Shown: positions 32,410 through 41,480 of the stretch, one piece after another
Layout: each line of letters begins with the position of its first letter
Position numbering within the stretch: the first letter of the stretch is position 1
Origin: Maylandia zebra
Taxonomy: Eukaryota; Chordata; Actinopteri; Cichliformes; Cichlidae
Length of the DNA: 64,000 bases
Direction of reading: 5' to 3'
Assembly: GCF_041146795.1 (NCBI RefSeq)
Contig: NC_135174.1
Span: forward strand, 21,786,878 to 21,850,877
Translations under genes and position numbers: made by a program
The notes under the pieces: generated by a model
Told to the model about the DNA's origin: nothing
What the model saw: the letters and a program-made list of their open reading frames with translations, nothing else
Database searches by the model: none

Positions 32410-34649
32410 ACCATGACCAGTGTTGGGCAAGTTAGTTTGAAAAAGTAATTAATTATAGTTACTAGTTACTTCTTCAAAAAAGTAACTGAGTTAGTAACTG
32501 AGTTACAGGATTCTAAAAGTAATTAATTACTTGAAAAGTAACTATTGCGTTACTTTAAAAAAAGTTTAACCCTCTGGGGTCCAGTTGTTATGTACAGTTA
32601 TGTTTTCATTTTGACATACTGTATGTTATATTTTTTTACTGTAACAACCACAAACATGTTTAATGGATCATATTTCATAACTTTAAATGCAAATATAAAT
32701 GGCCAATTTTAAAATCATATGCACAAGTTTTGCAAACAACAAAGTTATTTGCAGCCATTTACCTTTTACCCCCTTTTCAATAAGATGCCACACAAATTTT
32801 TTGTGCCACTCCAAAAATTTCTGTCCACTATAAAGGAGAACATCACAGCCTGATACCTGCAGGTCTGACAGCAGCAGGTGTATCACTCCTGTTTCTACCT
32901 GGAGACAGCAGTCGCCTCATTGTTCTGACACACAACACAAAACTATCCACAACACTACACACTAACTACACAAGACAACACATTAACTACACACTCCAAA
33001 CACACTAAACGTCACAAATCTCAAAACTCGCTCTCTCTCTTTTTCTGCTGTCTTTCTCTTACTCTCTCACTGTCACTCCTAAAACTTCCCCTCTTCCTAA
33101 ACATCCAAATGCAATGTTGCCATATCATTTTTTGATTGGTTGACATTTACATTTTACATGTACATTTTCCACCAACATGAAAGGGCTGTTTTTTGCTTTG
33201 TTTTTTAATTTTTTGGTCATAAGCAGAGAGTGCTTGCTAGCACTGTCCTTAGACAGTGAACGTCACAAAACGTTTGAGGAAAAAACGCCGCATATATATT
33301 GTTTATCATGACTCTGGTTTTACGTGGCCTATCAACACAATTTAAAAACTGGTATATATCACCTTGTTGCTTTGTCATCTTAAAGCGGTAATGTGGTTGA
33401 CTTACCACAAATACTTTATTCTTCCTCAGTCAAACAGCAGCACTCATGCGATTGTTAAATGCTGCTAAAGACTACTACTGCCAAAGAAGAATGGATTGGA
33501 ATTTAAAAAAATAAATATCCTAACCTTAATTACTGCGGGAGAATAATGAATGATGCTCATAATGAGTAAAAAGTAAACTCAGTGCATTTTTTGGACAGAG
33601 ATTCACTTTTAATGTGTATGTATAATATAATATACCGTATATATACATAAAAAATGCACTCCAAAAATAGAAGAGTCCTTGAAATGTACAAAATATTATT
33701 AAAAAATTGAGACACCTTGGCCTCTGGTACAATGTATACAATGTATGAAAAGATCTTTACTGCAGATACTTCTATGGCTCTGCAGATTTTTTCTTTTATT
33801 TTAACCTCACCTTGAGGTTGGCAAATCTGTCTATCACATTTTGGTGGTCAAGTCTCTCATGCATCTCTTTCTCAACTGACATCACAGCCAGGTGCCAGGT
33901 ATGGAGCTGATGAAAGACACTAAAAGACCTTTCACAGCTACAGCTGCTAACTGGGTTTGTTAGGTCAACCTGAATAACATTTTCACAGTGTGGGGAAGAT
34001 CTGATTATCCAGAAGATTGTACAATGTTAACATATCTGAAATGGCACCAGCCTCACTCTTGAGCTTCAAAAATTTTTTGGCAACCATGACTTCCTCTGAC
34101 TGAAGTTCAGTATGGTGATGCAGTGCCAGGGCTGACAACCCAGTTTGTTTTGCAGATTCTGTATAGCAGCTTTAATATAGGGAGAACACAACTTCCAGAT
34201 TGTACGAGTAAAATTAGTTGTTGTTTTTTTCTTTGCCAGTTTAACAGTTTGTGTTGTGCCTGTTAGTACTCCCTGTCTGTTTTCTTACCTGGTTCTTCCT
34301 GAACTTGTACTTTCCCCTCTTTCCTCTCTCCCTCTTTGGACTGACAATCATACACAAATAGATTGTATTCAATTAGATTTAAAAAAAAAAATACTATTAA
34401 GAGCACTAATAAAAAGTCCTCTTTCAGTGTACTTTCAACCAAAAGGCAAATAACCAAACCACATGCACATCTAATAAAGGATATAAATATTGAAACACTG
34501 ATCCAACATTATCCTTTATTGACGGATCATTTGATCTTACACTTTTACCTGAATGTGGCTCCTAGATAGAAATAGTAATTAGATTACTCGTTACTGAAAA
34601 AAGTAACCCCGTTACTTGTAACGCCGTTATTCCCATCACTGACCATGAC
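32410..34649 (-). mobile_element. hAT-family transposon with 8-bp target-site duplication
   Basis: The element, 32418-34641, starts CAGTGTTGGGCAAGTTAGTT and ends with the inverted AACGCCGTTATTCCCATCACTG. Both sides carry GTAACT/AGTTAC-rich subterminal repeats, typical of a hAT group common in fish. It is flanked by a perfect 8-bp direct repeat ACCATGAC (32410-32417 and 34642-34649), the duplication length made by hAT transposases. The - strand interior encodes only the C-terminal end of a transposase, so it is an internally decayed copy. Confidence 0.88.
33796..33983 (-). pseudogene. hAT transposase C-terminal (dimerisation) fragment
   Basis: On the - strand an open stretch reads VIQVDLTNPVSSCSCERSFS and then VFHQLHTWHLAVMSVEKEMH, ending at the stop at 33796-33798. 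The (S/T)xCxCERSFS pattern is the diagnostic start of the hAT C-terminal dimerisation domain. The catalytic part is not intact upstream, so no active transposase is made. Confidence 0.8.
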
Positions 34650-34654
34650 ACTCA

Positions 34655-34745
34655 GGTTGGTACTTACATAGCACCTTTTTAGTCAGTTGAGCATTCAAAA
34701 CACTTTCATGCTACAAGATTCAATCACTCAGTCACACATACATGC
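34655..34745 (+). repeat. Short fish dispersed-repeat fragment
   Basis: GGTACTTACATAGCACCTTT, then TTCAAAACACTTTCATGC, resembles the start of the repeat at 30150. Confidence 0.4.
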
Positions 34746-34913
34746 ATTCAGAGATTTTTTTCTATTACTGAGTGTTCATCAAACAATTTCACAAAATAAT
34801 TTCTTAGTGTTAAAGTCATGAATAATCAAATTTTATTGATTTCTTTCAGTACATAAGACCTTTTATCTCCGTGGTTACACACACACATATATATATAATG
34901 TTTCCTCTTGCAG

Positions 34914-35000
34914 GACTGTTGAATGCTGGTGGTGTGACATTATCTTAATTTGAGCAGCTAAAGACTCTAAATCTCAGTAACTGTGAAAAACTGATGTTCT
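34914..35000 (+). pseudogene. glud1 exon-10 fragment, copy A
   Basis: Preceded by a preserved acceptor (CCTCTTGCAG), it matches glud1 exon 10 from the second codon on: LNAGGVTLS, stop, FEQLKTLN-like. The exon 10 TAT codon (Tyr) is TAA here, and GTATCT has become TTATCT. Similarity decays after about 90 bp. It cannot encode GDH. It lies about 0.35 kb beyond the 3' end of small-gene copy A, on the opposite strand. Confidence 0.85.
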
Positions 35001-35276
35001 GAAAGACAGTGTGCTGCAGTCCTGCTAGAATCAAGACACCATAAATTTTATGTTTGTAATCATAACATATTTACTTTTCCTGACACCAGTCTAAAACATA
35101 TGTATGTAATGAATAACAGAATTTAAAGAGAATAAAGAAGTATTGCAAATCAGAATAAAATATCCAGTATAATCACTTATTAAGAGTTCAAATACCCATA
35201 TTGATTTCTCCCCATCTAATGTATCCAAATAACAGAAAACTGAGGCTCTGTCTTTCCCTGCTTTTTTAAATTTTAT

Positions 35277-35723
35277 TTAGACTGTTTTTGTTTGTCCTGT
35301 TTCAGAATCAGGTTCTTCAACTTTCAATTGCTCCAATGTTTTCCACACCTGTTCTTATCTTCTCCTATTTGCGCTTCGTTTAATTGTGTCAAACCTGTTC
35401 TCAAATGCATCAAGGATTTCTTCTTTACCTTGAATCAAAATCTTTCCACTGTCAAATATAGACACAGTGCCTCCATCACAGAGCTCAAGTTTGAGTTTCT
35501 TGTTTATTTCCATTCGAATAGCGTTGGATTGAGGGTAAGCTTCTTCTATTGCAGCCCTGTAGTGTGCTCCAGAGTTGGTGAAGAAAATGAGGTTACATCT
35601 TACACCATTTTGTTTTCTGTCTTCATAGAGAACTTCTGGGTTTCCCATCAGAGTTTCTTCTCTGAATCCATTCCTTACCTCACCCTCCATTACTTCAGGG
35701 TAGTCAAAACGACGAGCTGGCAT
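35277..35723 (-). CDS. Unrecognised small gene family, copy A (122-aa frame, tail cut by stop)
   Basis: I do not recognise this family. ATG at 35723 follows a splice acceptor (TTTCATAG) directly. The 122-residue frame stops at TAA 35355-35357. It starts MPARRFDYPEV, continues with a charged region, then an apparent alpha/beta module (NLIFFTNSGAHYRAAIEEAY, later GGTVSIFDSGKILIQGKEEI and LDAFENRFDTIK). The same frame stays open for 25 more codons after the stop to a second stop at 35277-35279 that overlaps an AATAAA; the homologous tail is open in copies C and E, so this stop is a derived truncation. An upstream exon homologous to the E first coding exon (about 35830-35937) has its ATG out of frame. 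Either a shortened protein or a young pseudogene. Confidence 0.55.
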
Positions 35724-35829
35724 CTATGAAACATAGAATTATTATTATTATACGCAATTTAATGTTCCACTGATAAACTACATAACAAATTCAGCACTTA
35801 TAAATGTGATGTGGTGATATACATTTACC

Positions 35830-35937
35830 TTCAATGTTTCTTGTTCGTCATAAATCGAGATGTACTCAACTTCCAGGTGAAAAGGTGTATTTTCCTTACA
35901 CAGCACTTGCAGTAGTCGGTTCAGACTCCGAGTTCCT
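35830..35937 (-). other. Copy A, upstream exon (probable 5' UTR)
   Basis: Bounded by acceptor GACTTACAG and donor GTAAATG, the interval aligns with exon 2 of gene E and with copy B at about 40363-40470. Its only ATG (GATTTATGACG) opens a frame ending six codons later, so it would not join to the main exon in frame from that ATG. Confidence 0.5.
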
Positions 35938-36172
35938 GTAAGTCTAAAATTGATTGATTCTGTTCTTAAGCTGAGAAGAAAGAAGCTTTTAATAAATGAT
36001 GTTTTTGCTATAAAGACCTTCTTAAATACATCTAATCTCATAGACACGTTTCTATTTTACCCTTTAATCCTTGAACAACAATAAATAAAGACAATTGTCT
36101 CCACTGCTCTCCTAAGGTGTGGTGGCTGTACTCTGCGTATAAAATGTCCGTCTTCTTTTCAGATTTTTTTTT

Positions 36173-36361
36173 TACATATCTCAAAAAGCAATAGAAAAAG
36201 TCAGGAATGTGGTTTTCACACAGGGGTACACCGTGATGCCGGTAAAGCAGTTTCAGAGTCTCCAGAGTCTCCAGGTTGTTGTTTGTCAGTACGCCACCAT
36301 AGCATCTTTTACTTACACTTCAAAAATCTGCATTTGAAGAATTTGCCTGTGCTAATTCAGG
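36173..36361 (+). repeat. 187-bp direct repeat, copy 1
   Basis: From ACATATCTCAAAAAGC to GTGCTAATTCAG this matches 37325-37511 without a visible mismatch. Diverged relatives occur at about 41705-41815 and 42213-42320, so the block belongs to the amplified unit 5' of each small-gene copy. Confidence 0.9.
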
Positions 36362-36460
36362 ATCTGGAATTTGCACAGGCAAATGTGGAAAGTGTGTGTG
36401 TTTGTGTGTGTGAATTTGCCTGTGCAAATTCGGGATCTAGAATTTGCACAGGGAAGTGAA
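36338..36460. repeat. Two palindromic units of a GAATTTGCCTGTGCAAATTC type
   Basis: ATTTGCCTGTGCTAATTC at about 36341 and GAATTTGCACAGGCAAAT at about 36367 form an almost perfect inverted repeat around AGGATCTG. A second copy (GAATTTGCCTGTGCAAATTC, then GGGATCTA, then GAATTTGCACAGG) starts at about 36412. The outer words recur at 37490 and 42825. Confidence 0.75.
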
Positions 36461-36774
36461 AGATGTTATGATGGTGCAGTGGTCATAATGGTCACTTCAC
36501 AGCAAACCTGGGGGCTTTCTGTCTGTTTGTTCTCCCTGTTTTCTCCTTTTTCTCTTTACAGTGTGCTTTAATGTGCGCTTATCAAATAATTTCACAAAAT
36601 AATTTATTTTATCACAATCATAATATATTATTTATTATTTCACAGAAATATCATGGAAACCCTTTGAATACCAGAAGAAACCAAACAACTACCAGCATGT
36701 ACACAAATTTGAGCTGTAAAGTACAGAATTGACGCTTATAACATAGCAAACAAACACAAAGTGGTTATTCTTTA

Positions 36775-37244
36775 TCACTTCATCTTATGTTTTAAAATAT
36801 TTAATCTTTTGAACTTATAAAGAAAGAAAAGCTCAACTCTGCTAGAAACCTGCCGTGTCTTTCCTGGCTGAACATGTTGATCCTGGAGTTTTGCTCTTGC
36901 CAGTTGTTTGATTGTATTTATTGTTTTTATTTTGTCATTGAACCATTCTGTAAACTGTTTTTTCCCCCTGATCATTGCCATACACATCACCAGTTCTCCA
37001 TTATGATGCAATACAGTTTTGCCTTTACTGGTTGTATGATTTCGGTAGCAGTGACTTGTGTAGTCTCTGGCTTAAGATCTTCTGTTATTCACTGCATTAA
37101 TCTTTTTTGATGATTCGTTTGTAACTGCAATTTGTCCTCTTTTCCATTTCTTGTACTGACAATGAGTTTTTCTGGGTTTTTAGAGCATTCTTTACTTTTG
37201 GCATCCTTGTTGACCTTCTTTTCTTCTTCTTTGGTTAGTGTCAT
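36775..37244 (-). pseudogene. Small gene family, copy F (diverged, frameshifted)
   Basis: From ATG 37244 (preceded by acceptor CTCTCTAG) the frame reads MTLTKEEEKKVNKDAKSKEC and ends at a TGA after 50 or so codons; similarity resumes in another frame as VLHHNGELVMCM then KKQFTEWFNDKIKTINT. These align with gene E segments REKKKFREEE, MLHSNGECVIHV and GEFLTWFREKVKINV. So it is an ancient family member destroyed by at least one stop and one frameshift. It is closer to E than to A/B. Confidence 0.65.
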
Positions 37245-37324
37245 TGGAGCTAGAGAGATTTCTAGAGAGAAACAAAAAGAAATATATTGCCATGGTACTT
37301 CTTTTCAGATTTTTTTTATTTATT

Positions 37325-37511
37325 ACATATCTCAAAAAGCAATAGAAAAAGTCAGGAATGTGGTTTTCACACAGGGGTACACCGTGATGCCGGTAAAGCA
37401 GTTTCAGAGTCTCCAGAGTCTCCAGGTTGTTGTTTGTCAGTACGCCACCATAGCATCTTTTACTTACACTTCAAAAATCTGCATTTGAAGAATTTGCCTG
37501 TGCTAATTCAG
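37325..37511 (+). repeat. 187-bp direct repeat, copy 2
   Basis: Matches 36173-36361 over its whole length in the same orientation, about 1.15 kb downstream, with pseudogene copy F between the two. The identity implies very recent duplication or gene conversion. Confidence 0.9.
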
Positions 37512-37734
37512 AATATTATTTAATTATATTCTTTGTATTCATTCAAACTCTTCTGGCGAAGGGTGCTGGACATAGCACCCCCAAACTTAGGAGAACGAGA
37601 AAACAACCACAATAAAAACAACAAGCTCGTCATATTCCAAAAAGCGCATCTGAAGAGCATAAACTCATTCACTTTATATACAAGCACCAAATATCTAATT
37701 TGTCAGTTTGTAGTTCCAGTAGGCTGTTAGTGGA

Positions 37735-38178
37735 GTGGATGGTTATCTTCAGTTATTTGATCATTATGCCAGAATCTCTTAAATTCTGGCATAAGTATGA
37801 GGCCATTTTCCATCACTCACATTCTGTGGAGGTCATTAACAGTGAATATGCTGAATTCAAGTACATAATGAGGCAAAACTTAAACACGAGTCAATCAGTA
37901 CATTCTCAGATATATTGGCTGCAACAGTAAAATATGAGGAGCTAAAACACATCCCACAGCTTGTGGATATTTGTGCTACATTTCAAACATCCAGTGCAGA
38001 TTGTGGAAGAGGCTTTAGTTTAATGAATCGTACCAAAACAGCATCCAGAAATTGTCTTGAAGTGGACCATTTGGACCAGCTGATGTGCATGAAGTCAAAG
38101 CTGCAAGCAGACGAGGCCATCAACCTGGACAACATGTACAACCACTGGAGACGTGAGAAGGACAGACGGGAAAATTAG
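37735..38178 (+). pseudogene. hAT transposase C-terminal relic (ZBED/KRBA-like group)
   Basis: A frame at 37915-38178 includes ADCGRGFSLMNRTKTASRNC then LEVDHLDQLMCMKSKL. This matches the hAT dimerisation domain pattern (SAxxERGFSxMNRIKTxxRNRL, DHLDxLM), with the usual Glu replaced by Gly. A preceding segment (SVEVINSEYAEFKYIMRQNL) lies in another frame, so there is a frameshift near 37915. No terminal repeats or TSD found. Different from the hAT at 32.4-34.6 kb. Confidence 0.75.
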
Positions 38179-38461
38179 GGTGAAATTTAAGTTCTTAATC
38201 AGTTTAGTGCTTATTCTAGTGTCATTTATTAAGAATTTTCATGTATAATGGTTAATAGTCATTAAATGCTATTACCATGAGTAGTAGAATTTGTAATAAA
38301 AACTGTGTAATTATATATTTTGCAGAGTTAATGGAATTTTCAAATATCACATCCTTGCGCTATAGGCCACATGTGCAAAATGTGAAAGTTTTAATGTAAA
38401 CAAAATTTTATCTCTAAAAGATGTACATGCCTCAATTATTCCAGAGCAGGAGCCCCACCCT

Positions 38462-38900
38462 GACAACACATTAAGAGTCATTCTACACATCTGTTCATGC
38501 AGTCCACTCTAACTACTTAACAGGTAACTTCCATATGTCTTCCTTCCACACTGTGTTATTGTTCAAGTAGAATGCAGAGCCCTAACTGCCTTCACACACC
38601 CAAGATCTTATTTCTTCCAGCTGTCACTCATTTCTTCAAAGTATGGGTCAGTGCCATTATGGCATGTAGTGTTTGTGAGTGGTTCATGGGTGTGCCCAAT
38701 GAAGGTATTTCTTTTTAGTTTTTGTGAACGTGTACATTTGCATGTGAGATTTTACTGTTTGTCATGTGGTAGAGCAACAACACTAAACTGATGAAGAGGA
38801 AAAACCAGTCAGGCCAGTAAGGAACCTGCAACTTATTACTGAAACTTAGAAACCTGAAATCTGCTTTGTCTAACTTCTGTAGTTAACTTCTGAGGCCATC
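38462..38900 (+). repeat. Partial copy of the sncg 3' flanking region
   Basis: GAGTCATTCTACACATCTGT, TCATGCAGTCCACTCTAACT, CACTGTGTTATTGTTC, GTCAGTGCC..TGGCATGTA and GTGAGATTTTACT..ATGTGG.AGAGCAACAACAC follow 49150-49577 in the same order. CTGAAATCTGCTTTGTCTAA at 38850-38870 matches 50660-50680. Several internal pieces of the sncg-side sequence are missing, so this is a deleted, diverged segmental copy in the same orientation. Confidence 0.8.
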
Positions 38901-38934
38901 ACAGGGCAGTTGTGGAGCTGTTTTGCAAAGAAGA

Positions 38935-39256
38935 ACAGGCAAGGATTTCAGTCTCTAGATGTGCAAAGCTGGTAGAGACATACCCTAAAAGACTGGCAGC
39001 TGCAATTGCAGCAAAAGGTGGTTCTACAAAGTATTGACTCAGGGGGCTGAATAATTACACACACCCCACTTTTCAGTTATTTATTTGTAAAAAAATGTTT
39101 GGAATCATGTATGATTTTTGTTCCACTTCTCACGTGTACACCACTTTGTGTTGGTCTTTCACGTGGAATTCCAATAAAATTGATTCATGTTTGTGGCTGT
39201 AATGTGACAAAATGTGGAAAAGTTCAAGGGGGCCGAATGCTTTTGCAAGCCACTGT
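38935..39256 (+). mobile_element. Tc1/mariner-like element, 3' end fragment
   Basis: Ends with TTTTGCAAGCCACTGTA, the inverted form of the CAGTGGCTTGCAAAAG terminus frequent in fish Tc1/mariner elements. It carries the last transposase residues (DVQSW.RH.LKDWQLQLQQK-like around 38958-39010) and a subterminal GTCACATTACAGCCACAAAC in reverse. Only the last 320 bp remain. Confidence 0.7.
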
Positions 39257-39499
39257 ATACAGGCCTTTAGATTCATGTTTGAGCAGTGTCATTTGGCTCA
39301 ACCAGTAAGTAGCTAGAAGAACTGGTAAGAGCCATTAATAGATGTAATACTTATTTAAAAGTTTTAAACAAAGGGAATGTCCACAGGTTAGACTTTTGTA
39401 TGCATGATATTTTATTTATACAACTTAGCAAAAGCAAAGCAAAATCAATAAAATATAAAATAATATCCCATGTTTTATCTTAACCTAACTGATCTGCAG

Positions 39500-39609
39500 G
39501 ACATGTACCTGAACGCTGATGCTGTGACATTATCTTAATTTGAGTGGCTGAAGATTAAATCTCATTCATCTCTGTGGAAAACTGACCTTCAGATATGAGA
39601 CGGACCTCA
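39500..39609 (+). pseudogene. glud1 exon-10 fragment, copy B
   Basis: The best preserved fragment: acceptor GATCTGCAG, then DMYLNADAVTLS, stop, FEWLK, and the exon end followed by GTGGGTACAAA where glud1 has GTGAGTACAAA. It shares TAT to TAA and the TTATCT change with copy A, plus a small deletion after the FEWLK codons. Not able to encode a GDH segment. Confidence 0.9.
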
Positions 39610-39864
39610 GTGGGTACAAAACTATAATTCTTCAAACCTACAGACTGAAAGAGATTCATATTTGTAATATGAAATATGATATAAAAACAATGATATATCA
39701 AATGAACAGCAGAATTTAGAAGAGAATAAAGATTATACAGGTATTGAAAATCAGGCTAAAATATCTACTAATTTTTAAACACAAGAAACGAAAACTTTAA
39801 TATTCACTTATTAATGTCCGTATTGTTTCTGCTGTTTCCTGCTTTTTCTTATTTGTATCACATT

Positions 39865-40278
39865 TTATTTAGACTGTTTCTGTTTGTCCTGATCTTCTGT
39901 TTCAGAATCAGGTTCTTTGACTTTCAATTGCTCCAATGTTTTCCACACCTGTTCTTATCTTCTGCTGTTTACGTTTTGTTTAATTGTGTCAAACCTGTTC
40001 TCAAATGCATCAAGGATTTCTTCTGTACCTTGAATCACAATGATTCCACTGTCAAATATAGACACAGTGCCTCCATCAAAGAGCTCAAGTTTGAATTTCT
40101 TGTTTTTTTCCATTCGAATAGCGTTGGATTGAGGGTAAGCTTCTTCTATTGCAGCCTTGTAGTGTGCTCCAGAGTTGGTGAAGAAAATGAGGTTACATCT
40201 TACACCATTTTGTTTTCTGTCTTCATAGAGAACCTCTGGGTTTTCCAGAGGTTCACTATGAAAACGACGAACAGGCAT
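39865..40278 (-). CDS. Unrecognised small gene family, copy B (107-aa frame, tail cut by stop)
   Basis: ATG at 40278, frame to TAA at 39955-39957. Compared with copy A it lacks an in-frame block after MPVRRF (A residues 8-26) but keeps NPEVLYEDRKQNGVRCNLIF and the following module with about ten replacements. After the stop, 29 further codons remain open in the same frame to the TAA at 39865-39867, overlapping an AATAAA. The same nonsense codon at the same place as copy A shows it arose before the A/B duplication. The upstream exon copy (40363-40470) has lost its ATG. Possibly transcribed; a functional protein is uncertain. Confidence 0.5.
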
Positions 40279-40661
40279 CTATAAAACATAAAGCAATTAT
40301 TATTTTTACATAATTTCATGTTCCACTGATAAACTGTAGATGTGATGTGGTGATATACATGTACCTTCAATGTTTCTTGTTCTGTTCTAAATCAAGATGT
40401 ACTCAACTTCTAGGTGAAAAGGTGTATTTTCCTTACACAGTAGTAGTCGGTTCAGACTCTGAGTTCCTGTAAGTCTAAAATTGCTCTTTTGTTTCCTGAG
40501 TAACGGAAGAGCCACTCCTTCAAACACTCCTGTTAAACAAAGGGAATGTCCAACGGTTAGACTTTTGTATGCACTGTATTTTATTTCTATAAATTAGCAA
40601 AGGCAAAGCAAAATCAATATAATATAAAATAATGTTTTATCTTAACCTAACTGATCTGTAG

Positions 40662-40745
40662 GACATGTACCCGAATGCTCATTTTGTGACAAGACTAAAT
40701 CTCATTCATCTATGTGGAAAACTGAGTTAAACTCCCACCTGCTCA
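40662..40745 (+). pseudogene. glud1 exon-10 fragment, copy C
   Basis: Acceptor GATCTGTAG, then GACATGTACCCGAATGCT as in exon 10, a deletion of the middle, and an end (AACTCCCACCTGCTCA followed by GTGAC) matching the last codons and donor side of exon 10. It retains the 3' end that copy A lost. Confidence 0.85.
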
Positions 40746-41046
40746 GTGACTACAAAACTAAAATTCTTCAAATCTACAGACTGAAAGACATTTTCATATT
40801 AATAATATGTTATGCAATACACTTACTTTTCCTTGACATCATTGTAAAACAATACATATATAATAATATATCTAACAAACGGCAGGATTTAAAAGAGAAT
40901 AAAGATTATAAAAATATTGCAAGTCAGACTTAAATATCTAATAATTTTTAAACACAAGGAGCAAAAACTTTAATATTCACTTACTAATAGTTCAAATGTC
41001 CATATTGTTTCTGCTGTTTCCTGTTTTTTTCTTGTTGTATCACATT

Positions 41047-41480
41047 TCATTTAGACTGTTTCTGTTTGTCTCGTCCTTCTGTTTCAGAATCAGATTCTTC
41101 AACTTTCATTTGCTGTAATGTTTTCATCATCTGTTCTTCTTTTCTTGTGTCTACATGTTGTTTCATTTTGTTAAACATTTTCTCAAATGCATCAAGGTTT
41201 TCTTCTGTACCTTGAATCTAAATCTTTCCACTGGGAAATATGGACACAGAGAGTTCAAGTTTGAGTTTGTTGTCCATTTGAATATCCTTCAATGCTTCTT
41301 CTATTGCAGCCCTGTAGTGTGTTCCAGAGTGGGTGAAGAAAATGAGGTTACATCTTATACCAGTTTGATATGTGTCTTCATAGAGAATCTCTGCGTTTTT
41401 CCCATCAGAGTTTCACGTTTGAATATTTTCTTTTCCTCATCGTCCATTCCTTTAGGTTAGTCGAAACGACGAGCTGTCAT
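41047..41480 (-). pseudogene. Small gene family, copy C
   Basis: From ATG 41480, directly after acceptor TTTTTTAG, the frame MTARRFD meets an in-frame TAA at the position of the DYP tyrosine, and several frameshifts follow. The C-terminal tail, however, is intact and open (KEEQMMKTLQQMKVEESDSE and onward, to TGA 41047-41049), showing that the ancestral family protein had this charged tail. Clear pseudogene. Confidence 0.75.

Larger units (their letters stand above)
31787..34653 (+). mobile_element. Possible older DNA element interrupted by the hAT insertion
   Basis: GTGTCACGG at about 31792 and CCATGACAC at 34643-34651 are near-perfect inverted copies that could be the ends of one non-autonomous element of about 0.6 kb, split by the hAT at 32418-34641. 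Its interior (31800-32409) has no recognisable coding sequence. This rests on short terminal similarity only. Confidence 0.4.
39366..40532. repeat. Tandem unit B (about 1.17 kb)
   Basis: Unit starts AACAAAGGGAATGTCCACAG and contains glud1 exon-10 fragment B plus small-gene copy B. The next unit starts at about 40533 with AACAAAGGGAATGTCCAACG and repeats the same order. Copy A (34.9-36.1 kb) is an older unit separated by transposon insertions. Confidence 0.8.

Noticed and set aside
35292-35729. 145-codon + strand frame opposite copy A (and its equivalent at 39814-40284)
   Set aside because: Antisense shadow; it repeats between copies only because the DNA is duplicated, and it is Phe/Ser/Cys-rich with no splice context, whereas the - strand frame follows a conserved acceptor.
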